Of a DNA stretch of 64,000 nt, positions 35,370-47,062 are shown piece after piece; position 1 is the stretch's first letter, and each line of letters opens with the position of its first letter. The translations under genes were made by a program, and so were the position numbers. Under the pieces are notes generated by a model. It was given only the letters and a program-made list of their open reading frames with translations. It ran no database searches and was not told where the DNA came from. The DNA comes from Myxocyprinus asiaticus. Taxonomy: Eukaryota; Chordata; Actinopteri; Cypriniformes; Catostomidae. Location: the NCBI RefSeq assembly GCF_019703515.2, contig NC_059373.1, positions 16,132,281 through 16,196,280 on the forward strand, read 5' to 3'.

Positions 35370-35880
35370 GACCCCATGAAATCAAAATGAGACTATTGAT
35401 TATTAATCCATGTTTTTAGGTTTGATGTGCTATACCAAATGTGCTCCCAAAAGTTAATAAAATTGACTTTTTGCAGATATTCACATTTAAAATGTACAGT
35501 TTTCCAGAGAAACAAACCAAAAATATTGATGACTTATCTTGCACTACACAGTTTTTTGTGCAAGCAAATGCTCTCTAGAATGAGAATGCCCGCCTCCTAA
35601 TACCACTTGCAACGATTTAGCAAGTAGCAAATCATGGTTCATGACTGTGATGTAAACCATTGGCAATTTAAAAAAGGGAAGCACCCCTCTGATATTTCCT
35701 GTCTGAATTTCTGTTTCAATAGGTGAAATGCCAACCCAGAAAAAAAACTGTCTTTAAATACACCATCTCCCTTTTCTTTCCACCACCTCTCCTGGCCTGT
35801 CATGGCCAGCTGAAAAGTTTCCCTCTCTGGACATAATTGCATTAGGGATATGAAGTTCAGGATAACCATGTGCTCTATTC
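35370..35880. repeat. Dispersed repeat related to 41641-42155
   Basis: Segments such as CTTGCACTACACAG and CAAGTAGCAAATCATG recur inverted near 42105-42120 and 42030-42055. The family is unclassified. Confidence 0.6.
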
Positions 35881-35888
35881 CTCTACAG

Positions 35889-36021
35889 TATATTCTAAGA
35901 TGTCAGCAGGAGAACGCCCAGAGACAGAGCCGAGGAGAACCTCTGCTTCCTGAGGAAGACCTCAGCAAGATGTTCAAGCCCCCTTAACCACCTCCACGTA
36001 TGGACACACTGCTCATCACCA
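35889..36021 (+). pseudogene. eif3h: eif3h pseudogene exon D with premature stop (about residues 277-321)
   Basis: After CTCTACAG the frame reads [20 protein letters not shown] and [12 protein letters not shown], then TAA (35986-35988), then PPPRMDTLLIT. The conserved Gln after KPP has become a stop while the following codons remain recognisable. The donor GTATGT follows 36021 with the split codon A|GT. YILRC replaces the usual YQQRR-like start, a further sign of relaxed constraint. Confidence 0.93.
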
Positions 36022-36120
36022 GTATGTATCTTTCCTGCAAGCAGCTGTTTGATCTTTGAGTCTCTATGAACTACTGTACCACAACAACAAAAACTTTGTG
36101 ATATAAACTAACAAAATAGT

Positions 36121-36797
36121 CCAGAAGGGTTGGGGGGAGAAAATCGATTCACGGATGCATCACAATTCTTTCTCAAACAATTCTGGATCAATCCACAAAA
36201 ATTCATAGTCAGGGTTTTAAATGAACTATTAATGATTATTGAAAAGCATACACAGGACAAAACATCACAGATGAGTACCATGCTGTGTGCAACATTTAAA
36301 AAACTGCATGGAGTATGTGTCTACAGCGACATAAATACAATGAAATGTTGCACTTTGTGCAAATCAGCAAACGTGGGAATCTTAAGATGAGTGTAACTGT
36401 CAGGGACAACAAGGCTGAATAAATATTATTTCATAAAGAAAGAAGAAAACAACCAACCAGTGTTCCACATCATGAAATCTTTATTTAAAGGGATTTAAAG
36501 GTAAATGTGTTTACACAAATCACAATCACGAGATGCAAAGTTGATCACTCTTGTGCACATCTACAGAAAGCAAGACGTGTGGTGATTGACAACGACAAAG
36601 TTTAAGGCATTTCTGGCTTTGTGTAATCTTTAATTATCACATGACAACAAGCCACCTTAAATCGCCAATGATTTGTGCCTCTACACTGTTGCTTAAAAAC
36701 TGAGATGCATCGAAAGTTGTTTTGGAATCAGATTGTGACTCCCTGAACTGAAAGCAAATCAAATAGTGTGGTGAAAAAACTACCCCTTGATAGTGAC
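36121..36797. repeat. Non-autonomous DNA-transposon remnant
   Basis: It starts GGGTTGGGGGGAGAAAATCG and ends near GGTGAAAAAACTACCCCTTG. It resembles the nested element at 14604-15742, with the same AATCGATTC...GAATCAGATTGTGACTCCC layout. Confidence 0.6.
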
Positions 36798-38828
36798 TCC
36801 CAATTCTTCAGATAAAAGCTAAAATGTATCATGACTAAAATGCCTACTTAAAAGGCAAAACAACCATTATTTAAGATGTGTTGACTATCTTTAAGTGCAT
36901 GATTAGTGTCTGCTCAGGAATGGAAGCCAAATCTCCGCTAGTGAGCGATGTGAGACATCCCAACACCACATTAATCATCTCCTCCTCATTTCATCTCATT
37001 TGGGTCTGAAAAGATTTTGGACTTATCCCTTTTCTCTCTCCTGTGGAGTTGAGAAGGGAGGAAAGAAGGAGGTACAATTTATGAGGAACATTAAGTAGGC
37101 CTTGCCAAAGTTTGATTTAAAGCAATTTTTTATAACTTGTTATGGAGGTAGTATTTTATAGATGTTACAATATTTTTTTCTACTTTGGCAACAAAATGTT
37201 CTCTCGTTGCACTGTCAAACAAACAAGTGATAGCCAATGTTGAAGCATTTAACCAATCAGAAATTAGCATAAATAATTCTGATACAAAGTAATGGCCAGC
37301 ATCATCCAATCACTGCCAACCATCTAATTACTGTTTACCATTGTCTCTTGTCTGCCAAATATGTTGAGTGGTGCAAACATCATCTCCAGCCTGAAACTGA
37401 ACTTCTGATCAGGTTTTGGGAGTGAATGCACTTGGCTTATAGGAAAGCTATAGGATGCTCCCTTGTTCCCTATTTAGTGAATGACTTAACCTCCAGTGTC
37501 CTGTCTGTCTGCATTGGTCTTAGAACAGTTCAAAATGCACTTTATTTTCATCCTAACTACATATAAAGCCTCTGTAAGCAACATTTGAATACCGTGAATA
37601 TAGGATTTCTAAGGTAAAACTAGCGCTAAAGTCCACTATATTGGTCATTGTGTTTAACAGCGTGCCATTTCGCGATAAATCGCTAAAATGATCAAAATGA
37701 CATATCGGATGAAACTAGAGACTAATCTTTTGGTTTCAAAATCAAACAAGTTCAATGTTATAACTTAATTTGGTTTTTTGTCAGATGTAGATTTGTTGGC
37801 ATTTCTCCTAAAGACAAACTCCTCTGAGATCGGTGCCATGTTGTTTTGTCGCATGACTCGGTGCATCAAAAGTTTAACGCTTTACTGACAGCTCAGAGTG
37901 TCAAGACTGAGATCAGTCGGTTTAAATGAAATTAATTGATGCATATCGTATAGCGAAGACAAAACACAATGACTATTTGGTTCTATATGCAACTCTTTGT
38001 AATGGTGTGGAGCAATGGCTTGGTCTTTGGCTGAATTAAATGCTTGTAGGTTCTGGGGAGGGGAGCACCTCATCTCTCACCATCTTTAAAGGTCTTTTAA
38101 ACTCTATACCCCTCACTGGCATGTGCACCAGTGCTGCCAAGCAGAAAATCAATCACCTAAAAGCACAGGAACCAGCCTTCACTACATAATGGAGTACATT
38201 AACTAAGTCTCTTCACCAGACAGCCCACCTTTCCTCTCTGCCTTATTCTGTATTCTTTACCTTACCCTCTTCCATCAAGACTTGTTTTCTGTCTCTTTTT
38301 CCCCACTTCGTCAGGCAAAGTGGGCCCTAAAGGTATTTGGACACTTGAGCCAGACTTAAAAATGTACAAATGCCTTTGCATTACATTACAAAATATCAAA
38401 CTAATTGGCATTAAGAAAGATAGCACAGACGTTTTTCAAGCAAAATATTTCAGAAAAAAATGTTTGTTAGGTTTCAAACTATAAAACAAGTTATAAAGCA
38501 AATTAAGATATATTTGGTCAAACATCCACTAAAAATGACATTGGGACCAGTTGGTTAAAAGTCATTGCAAAAAATAAATAAAAATAAAAAAAAAATGAAA
38601 AAAGGGAAGGGAAGGGAAGGGAAGAAAAGTGACGTTAGTTCTAAGTAAAAAAATGTCACTTGGTTTGATATTTTAAGCTAATGCAATGATGTTTTGGTAT
38701 TTGTAGGTGCAACTTGACTGTTCAAAAGTGTCCAAATACTTTGTGGGACCATTATATCAACTATATAAACTGTTTTGAAAACAGTGATGGTTTGCCTCCT
38801 AAATTTGGTTTTCCATCTACTTTTTTAG
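36798..38828 (+). other. Last visible intron, mostly unassigned
   Basis: A (GGGAA)n run lies at 38603-38625. A possible old repeat spans about 37560-38110. It ends with a T-rich acceptor TTTTTTAG before 38829. No further exon was found. Confidence 0.45.
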
Positions 38829-38926
38829 GTCAAATCAACACGTACTGCCAAACTATTAAGGTGTTCACATCTCAGAACCTGGGCAAGCTTTTCATGGCCG
38901 AAGCTCTTCAAGGACCAAGCAGTTAG
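38829..38926 (+). pseudogene. eif3h: eif3h pseudogene terminal exon E (about residues 321-352)
   Basis: The frame reads [20 protein letters not shown] and [11 protein letters not shown], then TAG at 38924-38926, matching the eIF3H C terminus with the usual length. It has no internal lesion, but it lies downstream of the stop in exon D. No AATAAA polyadenylation signal is evident in the first hundred bases after the stop. Confidence 0.93.
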
Positions 38927-39867
38927 ATTTCAGCCAATTAATAATTTTTGTGAGAAAAGTCCTACTATTGGTCAAGAGTCATCTATTCCCTTTAGCCACA
39001 AAAGAACATTTATTGCTTTTTTTATCTTTCTTTTTTTTTTTTTCTGATGGAAGGCCCCTGTTAATATTTAAACTGTTCAGTTTTTTTTCCCTATTGTTAT
39101 TATTTTTCACATTTACTATACTTTTAACAAGTATAAGTTTAACTGGTGTATTACTTCCCCTAAGACAGGTCATTTAGTTTAAGCATTTATAAGAAAATAT
39201 AAGTCACTTTTCAGCCATCGGGCCAAATGGCTTTTGTTGTGGAATCGTGCCATTCCATAACGATTCTGGCTTGTTGGCACAGTTGCAATTTTTTCCATTA
39301 CAGTGCTGTGAAATAAGGATTAGAATGGACTGACTGGGCAAGTGACCAGCCGTGAGTTGTCAGGTCACTACAGGCATTCCACCACAACGGTTTTCTGTCC
39401 TCATCGTGGTTAGCTAACCCAGCTGAGAATTCCGGGCCAGAAAGAGTTTGTAATCTAACCATACCGAACCGTGCTCAAGTGGAAATGCTACTGGATCCCC
39501 TGCTTACTGTGCTCAGAGCTGTTTGGCATGATGGTGAAAAAGTGCTTATGGTATGTGGATCAGAGAAAATAAAATAGTATTTTTGAGAGGAAACAAATGT
39601 ACCCGTCAATACTGTACAAAAAGGGATGATGAAAATGTCTTAATAAATTCGATCTTGTCCACTATATAGTGTTTCTGGCTGTGTTGATTTCGAATTCTCA
39701 TTCCAGAGAGAGATTTGCTGTCCCACTCCTGCAAAAATGAGTATGACTGGACTGAAGGACGAGCCGATGTTATGAAGCTTCACAACTATCTGATTTTTAG
39801 CCCAGTAGCTATTTACCACCTGCCGCCTTGACAGTCTTGCCTTTCTCTCTCTCTCGTTCTTTGTTTC
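38927..39867. other. 3' flank of the eif3h pseudogene
   Basis: It contains a T-rich stretch and, at about 39210-39500, words typical of a hAT-like repeat (ATGGCTTTTGTTGTGGAATC, ACCGAACCGTGCTCAAGTGG). No gene was found. Confidence 0.45.
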
Positions 39868-40372
39868 TTAAAGGGATAGATCACCCAAAAATTTTAATTC
39901 TCAAATCATTTACTCACCCTCATGCCATCCCAGATGTGTAAGACTTTCTTTCTTCTGCAGAACACAAATGAAGATTTTTAAAAGAGTATCTTAGTTCTGT
40001 TGGTTTTCACAATGCAAGTGAATGGTGACTAGAACTCAGAAGGTCCAAAATGTACATAAAGGCAGCATAAGCATAAAAGTAATCAGTATGACTCCAGTGG
40101 TTAAATCCATGTCTTCTGAAGTGATATGATAGATGTGGGTGAGAAACAGATCAATATTTAAGTCCTATTTACTATAAATCTCCACCCTTGACCAGCCCCA
40201 ACCATGTCCCTTTTGGACCTTCAGAGTTCTGGTCACCATCCTCTTGCATTGTGAACAGAGCACAAATATGCTTTTAAAAATATTTGTGTTCTGCAGAAGA
40301 AAGATAGTCACACACATCTGGGATGGCATGAGGATGAGTAAATGATGAGAGAACTTTCCCTTCAATCAATTG
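39868..40372. repeat. Fold-back MITE copy
   Basis: TTAAAGGGATAGATCACCCA at the left and the inverted GATGAGTAAATGATGAGAGA at the right, with palindromic CATCCCAGATGTGT...ACACATCTGGGATG arms. Same family as 6790-7467. Confidence 0.75.
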
Positions 40373-40424
40373 TTTTCACAAAAAATTTTTCAATAGTTCT
40401 GTTCCATCTTTTATTTCTCTTTCT

Positions 40425-41095
40425 GCAGAAAGAGGTTAACTTTTGCCTTAATCATTAGTGCCTGTAATGAAAGGCATAAATCCCTTTGCCAATCAGTGAC
40501 TGTAATTCTCTATTCCTTAAAATTATTTGGTTGAAATCACTCACTAATTATGTTAAATGGGAAAGGAGCCATTTCTGGCATCAAAACACTCAATTTGTAT
40601 GGGCCACCGCATTCTTTCAGACAAATATGGATCGCTATGATCATAATTACAGTAAATTGCTGTAAAACAGCCCCCTTCCTTGTCAATTTACACCATGAGT
40701 CTGTCGGGTGCTGGACATTATGTATAATTTCAACCCACTGTTCCCTGTAGTCGAGTATAACTGGGGTTCACATGGCGTTTACCTCCCACCTCCTCTCCGC
40801 GGTCCACCCACAAGTTATTCACTCCAGTCATTAGCCTTCACAGAATGTATTTTTAATCAGGTGATTAAAGTAGATAAACTATGACAATAAAATTCTTGAA
40901 CTCCAGACGCCCTGATGAATGATTGCGAAGATAATTGCAGCGATAAGTAATTGCAGCGATGCGCTTTTGACATGCCACAACATGCCCAGCCTTTCAAAAA
41001 GGATTGCGTTTGAGCGCACCATTAAAATATATAACGGCAAAATTTCTTTAGCTTCAAAGTTTTTATGTCCTTTTCTCTCTGGATAAATTCCCTGT
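40425..41095. promoter_or_regulatory. Non-repetitive block downstream of eif3h, candidate conserved element
   Basis: No repeat words are recognised here. The stretch has several homeodomain-type sites (TAATTATG, ATCATAATTAC, TAATTGCAGCG) and balanced composition. Its position on the 3' side of eif3h, toward the trps1 interval in other vertebrates, makes regulatory sequence plausible but unproven. Confidence 0.25.
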
Positions 41096-41640
41096 CACTT
41101 TTTTTTTTTTTTTTTTTTTGCAGGTAAATAAAAGTAAGTGCAGTACAGGCCTTGTAATTAAATATTATATCCTATCATGATGGAAATTCTTGCATTTTAC
41201 AGAAGCAAGAAGCATTTTACTTATCGAGGAAAAAGAGAGACTGATGTCTGATCAGAATTTCAGGCAGGAATCTGAAGCACTTATGTTTTCTTTCAAAGTC
41301 AGTTTCTTTGGGATATTAATTGAATCACTAGGAAGCATCTATCCCAGTCTGTAGAACACATCAATTAACCATTGCTGTGCTTTTATACTGTAAATACTCA
41401 TTTTAGAATTCACCACTCTTCCCATTATGTGATCATATTAAAGTCTCAGATTCTCATGGGACTTAAAATCTACCATCAAGTAATAGCTACATTAGCTACT
41501 AGTGTGTGATTTCAGTAAATTATTATTAAGGATAGTTGTATCTCCTGTAAGGTTAATCTAGAGTTTAGCTTCCTCACATGTGTTAAGCTGTGTTTGACTC
41601 TACAATAATGGTGGGACGAATTTCTCTCCAAAGCCTCATT
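41096..41640. other. Unassigned sequence after a T run
   Basis: A T run at 41098-41119 precedes unassigned AT-rich DNA. Confidence 0.4.
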
Positions 41641-42155
41641 GATCTGGGTGTGCGTGAGCGGGCAGCTGAGAGGCCATTGATTTTAGAAGTAACATTACCA
41701 AGGTTGGCTCATTAGGTGTTCTTTGAACACTACCATTGTGTTTGTTTTAGACTGGTAGGCTGGAGGTGCTACAGCTTTTGTTCTATTATTGACGAAGTCC
41801 CAGTTGTTTCCACACCATTCAATGACAATGCTCCACAAACTAGCCAAGACGGTTGTAATTGTTCTATGAGGCAGAGCCATAAGACGGCAGTGTTTCAGTT
41901 TAAAATCCCTGTGCAATGGTTTGAAAGCCCAGTTTTCTTTCTTGTGTTGATGTATTTTCTGTTGAAACAGGATTTTTGGGGAGACATATTGAAGGGCTAT
42001 TTAAATGGCCAATAAGCTTTCATTACGTCATGAAACATGATTTGCTACTTGAATAGTCGGATGCAGGCGGTATTAGATTAGGTATGTGATTGGACTAAAA
42101 TCTGTGTAGTGCAAGATGTGTCATCAATGTTTTTGGTCCATTTTCATTGAGACTC
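41641..42155. repeat. Dispersed repeat, inverted relative to 35370-35880
   Basis: Shares CTGTGTAGTGCAAGATGTGT and CATGATTTGCTACTTG with the inverted copy in the eif3h intron. Confidence 0.6.
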
Positions 42156-42297
42156 ATTAAGATAAATCAATTAAGTAAAGTAAAAATATATTTTTAGTTC
42201 TATTCCTAGTACATATTTTACAAAGCAGCTTTACAAAGAATATTACTTACAAAGGCAACATTGAGCATGTTTACATGCACTGTCTTACACTGGTTTT

Positions 42298-42846
42298 GCT
42301 TAAAGGGATAGTTCACCCAAAAACAAAAATTCTCTTATCATTTACTCACCCTTGCCATCCCAAATGTGTATGACTTTCTTTCTACAGCAGAACAAAGATT
42401 TCTAGAAGAGTATCTCAGCTCTGTAGGTTCATACAATGCAAGTGAATGGTGATCAGATCTTTGTAGCTCCAAAAATCACAAAGGAAACATCAAATTAATC
42501 CATATGACTCCAGTGGTTAAATCCATGTCTTCAGAAGCAATATAATAGGTGTGGGTGAGAAACAGATCCACTTTACTCTAAATCTCCACTTAGACTGAAA
42601 GTCACATGTGGTGCCTGCCTGTTTAGTTTCATTTTCACATCTGAAAGTAAAAGTTAAAGTGGAGATTTAGAGTAAAAAAGGACTTAAATATTATTCTCTT
42701 TCTCACCCACACCACTTCTGAAGGTATGGATTTAACCAGTGGAGTTATATGGATTACTTTTATGTTTCCTTTGTAATTTTTTGAGGTACAAAAGTCTGAC
42801 CACCATTCACTTGCATTGTATGAAACTTTAGAGCTGAAATATAAAA
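42298..42846. repeat. Fold-back MITE, long hairpin copy
   Basis: It opens TTAAAGGGATAGTTCACCCA. A near-perfect hairpin centre lies at about 42570-42680 (CTCTAAATCTCCACTT against AAGTGGAGATTTAGAG), with arms that continue outward (ACTCCAGTGGTTAAATCCAT against its complement). A minus-strand open frame across it is an artefact. Confidence 0.75.
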
Positions 42847-42942
42847 AATAAATAAAAATAAAAATAAAAATTGAGGCAGCAATTTGCACCCAATTTCTTT
42901 GAGTACATTTTCTCAATTTTAGCATGCAGTATAGGTTAAGTA

Positions 42943-43475
42943 CACTATATGGCCAAAAGTTTGTGGACACCCCCTTACAATTATCGAATCTGGTTACTCC
43001 ATTAAATCCAGTAAAGAGAAATCTTAATGTTCCTTTATGTAATGGCTTGGGCTTTGTGTGCTTCCAAATTTGTGGCAACTGTTTGGGGATAGCCCTTTTC
43101 TGTTCCAGCATGACAATGCCCCTGTGAACAAAATGAGGTCCATAAAGAAATGGTTTACTGTGTCTGGCATGGAAGAAATTGACTGGCCTGCACAAAGCCC
43201 AGACCTGAACCCCACTGATCACTTTTGGGGTGAACTGGAACAGCAACTGTAAGTCAGGCCCCAGCGACCAACATCAGATCCTGCCCTCACTGATAGCCTT
43301 GTGTCTGAATGAGAGCAAATCCCTGCAGCCATGTTACTACATACAGTATAGTGGAAAGCCTTCCCAAAAGAGTGGATGCTGTTATTAGAGCAAAGGGGGA
43401 AATTGATGCCAAAGGTTTTGAAATCAAATGTTCATCAAGCACATATGGTCTCCACAAACTACTGGCCATATAGTG
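42943..43475 (+). mobile_element. Tc1-like internal-deletion derivative
   Basis: Inverted ends CACTATATGGCCAAAAGTTT and ACTACTGGCCATATAGTG are flanked by TA (42941-42942 and 43476-43477). Inside, 43045-43250 encodes the C-terminal transposase part (LFQHDNAPVNKMRSIKKW, DWPAQSPDLNPTDHFWGE). The third catalytic acid position reads Asp instead of Glu. The N-terminal half is deleted. Confidence 0.9.
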
Positions 43476-43477
43476 TA

Positions 43478-44274
43478 TATCAGGTGAAGTCTACCTAATA
43501 TAACTTAGATTGTAAGTGCAATTTACCTTTGTAAAAAAAAAATACTTTTAAATATTGGGTAAAATTAAAAGTATTTTTATACCTATTTTTTTTTTTATTG
43601 TAGATTTTTGTAGAATACACTTAACTAAATCTATTTCAACTACTCACAGGAAACACAAAAATAATTGTTAATAACATTTATTGACCAACATGTGCACAAA
43701 TGGGTTGACACAAATCTCAGAGAAACAGAGATTCATCTATGAATTTTTAAATGCACAATACAGAAGAACTTCAAAACATAAAAATTACATCTGATCTGGC
43801 ATCCAGTTCTTTTTCTTTTTTTTTTTTTTTTTAAAAGCCCTATTAACAGTGCACAAGCCTTGTTGCTGCATTTAGTCAGTACTTCATTGTCCTAAAAATG
43901 ATAGCAAACATTATTCCTATTTAAGTCCAACAGTGGCAGAACAATGATTCCTTCACTGTGGATATGAAACACATACCTGAGCCTCAGTGAGATGCTGGCA
44001 ACTTTCTGTGATTACGTGAATGAAATGTATTTTAATAGATTTTATGAGGCTTTTGTATGTGGAACTTTTTAATTAAATTATTAGAGGACATGTTGTGTAA
44101 TTTTATCAAAGGAAATTTACTGGTTCAAGAAATATTTTACTGTTAATTATTAAGTAAATCTACCTACAATTAGGTAAACTGGAGATCTTATTTCCTTGGG
44201 TAAATTTTAACCAATGTGCAGGAATAGTAATTAACACCCCCCAAAATCTTTTTTTTTTTTCTTTTTTTTTTTTT
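43478..44274. other. AT-rich unassigned sequence
   Basis: Several A and T runs (43524, 43580, 43811, 44240) are present. No gene or element ends were recognised. Confidence 0.4.
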
Positions 44275-44396
44275 CAGTGATTCTTCTTAAAATATTCAGT
44301 TGTGTTCAACAGAAGAAAGTCATGCACCTCTGCGATGGCATGAGGTTGAGTAAATGATGATAGAATTGACATTTTTGGGTGAACTATCCCTTTAAT
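44275..44396. repeat. Right half of a fold-back MITE
   Basis: GTAAATGATGATAGAATTGA and TTTTTGGGTGAACTATCCCT form the right terminus of the 6790-type family. The left half is missing. Confidence 0.7.
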
Positions 44397-45004
44397 AAGC
44401 TGACAACGTGTGTGGTTATGTAAATGCTGAAATATATTTCCTTTATTGGGGTAATGCTGTTAACGGTTTAAGCAACAAAAAAATAAATAAAATTAAAAAT
44501 ATCAACACAGGTAGACATTTGCCCATTACCCCGATTTATTCTGCATGTAAACACCTTTACCATTGTTCTGACTGGCTTATCTAATGTGCGCAAATGTTGT
44601 GTGCACATTTTTATGTCAAAAGCATTTTTATGTTAAACTGAGTTTGTAACGTTGCTGTTGTTTTTGTTTTGTTTTGTTGTGTTGTGTTTATTGATTTTTG
44701 GTAGTTGTCAATGTATTGGTGTGCATGTTCTGTAAATACACTTGGTGGCAAGGGAAACTCCCTAAGGGGCCATTCATCCCGAACACGCTCTTTGGTTTAA
44801 AAAGAGCCAGAGACGGCACAATAAATGGAACAGAATGCCTGTCTGTGTCTCGAATTGAAGTTCTTTTTAACCTGACACAGTGTCTAAAAACCTGTGGCTC
44901 ATTTATGAGACGCTGAGAAAACAGTGAGATGTGGCGCAACAGTCAAAGATGTCCGTCTAGCACATTTACGTAGAAAAACAGCGCAGATGGACACAAAAAC
45001 ACAT
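44397..45004. other. Possible hAT-like fragment and unassigned sequence
   Basis: GGCCATTCATCCCGAACACG near 44768 and AACAGCGCAGATGGACAC near 44979 resemble the ends of a common fish non-autonomous repeat. Assignment is weak. Confidence 0.35.
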
Positions 45005-45300
45005 CTATCCTGCACAAAGCCCAGACCTGAACCCCACTGAACACCTGTGGGGTGAATTTAAATGCTGACTTTAAGCCAGGTCCCATAACCCAACATCAAT
45101 GTCTGACCTAACTGATGCTCTTGTGTCTGGAAGCAAATGCACTAAGCCATGCTCCAACTTCTAGTGGAAAGCCTTACAAGAAGAGTGGAAGCTGTAATAG
45201 TAGCAAAGGGTGGACCAACTTCCTAATGCCCATGGTTTTGAAACTAAATGTTCAAAATGTACATGTGGGTGTGGTGTCAACATATTTTGGCCTTGTTGTG
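45005..45300 (+). mobile_element. Truncated Tc1-like fragment
   Basis: It begins within the catalytic region (CCTGCACAAAGCCCAGACCT, encoding a PAQSPDLNPTEHLWGE-like segment) and ends near ACATATTTTGGCC. It is the 3' part of the same family as 42943-43475, about half lost, with indels. Confidence 0.75.
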
Positions 45301-46984
45301 TTTTAGGAGCATAATTAATTCCTGGAAATTTGCTAATTAAATGAATTCTGAATGTGACAATTTCTGAGTTGCTATTAGCCAAACACTGCATTTGAAGTTT
45401 GGAAAATGTTCTTTTGTCATTTATTTCTCATTAAGCTATGTAATGTGAATTTAACAAATTATGTATGCTCGTAAATGTCATTTCCCATTAATTGAGTGCT
45501 TGTTATCGGGGAACACCTGTACTTAATAAGCCACTATTAAAAGAGCTTGTGATAAGAAAAATTAACAAAAGCTTTGAAATCGCAGCAGGCTTAATAAAGT
45601 ATATGTAACGTAAGAATTTATGGTGTAGGGTAAATAATTGAAAAAGATTCTAACCTGATACCTATTTAGACTCTTAATGTTGAGTTTTGCCTATAAATTA
45701 GCTAAATGGCTTACTGTCATCTTTGCAGATCTTCTTTTGAATCATTGGACTCAATTCCAATGACTCCCTTCATTGCTGATTCTAGTGTTTCTCTCACATG
45801 TCTGTCCTTCTTTTATTGATAGGTCAACAAATCTAGTTTGCCTAATGTGACTTTGTCCTTTGTCTGGTCATGGCTCATCATCCCAAGTCCATGCTAAATG
45901 TTCCTTGTGTGGGCCAAATTTAAATGCACAAATGTAATATTTGCAGTAAAGTTGCAGTCCCACTTGGTGACACCTGCAGTGGTTAATCACATTTTGGAAG
46001 TGCTTTGCAAGCAGTGATTAGATGAAGAAAAATTAAGGACAAAAGCAGTCATCTGTCTTTTTATACATCTACTGAATGCAACTGTAAGTTCTTTTGATAT
46101 TTATGTGGCAATGTAATGTTTCCTATTATGGGAATTCTTTATTAACTTTTTAGAAAAGCAACTCTTAATAACAATATCTCCTAGTAGTTCAAAAAATGAA
46201 AATGTCACAGGTTGTCCACCACTAAACTTTGATGGATAAATAAATACAATAAAAAAATCAATGAAATATATTCTAGGACAGAAAATTTGACAATTTCTCA
46301 AGCTTGTTTAGGTATGTTCGAATAAATGGAGCTCCACTTTGAGACTTAAAATTTAATAAACATGAGAGGTGGTATGGGAAACTTTCTCCTGCTGATCAGG
46401 TTCAGGGTAACAAGAACTGAAATGTTTGCCGGTAAAGCTACGGGTTACAGGGAATCGACTAGATGAGGTCATAGTTCTAATGCAAATGTACCTCTGAGAG
46501 TTGAAGCAAGAAAACACACTGCTGGCTTTCTGTACAATGTTCACAGATGTGTGCAGCTCCAATGGGACAGCAATGGAAATTTAAAGGCAGCTGTTGGGTG
46601 ACTTTGGGCAACATTTGCAAATACATAAAGGCATAAATTTGTTAGAGTTTTTTGTCTAGAAGTTCAAACCATGTGTGATGCTTTGGTAATCTGTGTGTCA
46701 TGTTTTATGCTGTGAAAATAGCAGAAAACAATTACAGCTCTATTTTCTTATCACTGGCTCTGCAAATTGTAACCCAGGGACCAACAAATGCACATTCCAT
46801 TTATAGAGCAGAATTTTTACACATAAAGCCAAGCTAGGATTATTCTATCGTTTGTTTAGCAAAACATGAATAGAAGTTCAATATGTTTGGAATAGCTGCA
46901 ATTACTATGTTTCAAATTGTACAGGAAATCAGTGGTATCGCCCCTGTACGTTATAAGATGATAAATGATAAATGAGTAAAAGAT

Positions 46985-46985
<1 letters not shown>
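45301..46985. other. Mostly non-repetitive flank, possible conserved DNA at 45330-45640
   Basis: No repeats were recognised in most of this stretch. AT-rich homeodomain-like words (TGCTAATTAAATGAATTC, CCCATTAATTGAG) lie at 45330-45500. There is no evidence of exons. Confidence 0.3.

Positions 46986-47061
<76 letters not shown>
46986..47061. repeat. (AT)n microsatellite
   Basis: About 38 AT units. Confidence 0.97.

Positions 47062-47062
<1 letters not shown>

Noticed and set aside
42635..43246. 203-codon minus-strand frame
   Set aside because: It spans a fold-back MITE and the antisense of a Tc1 fragment; no coherent protein.
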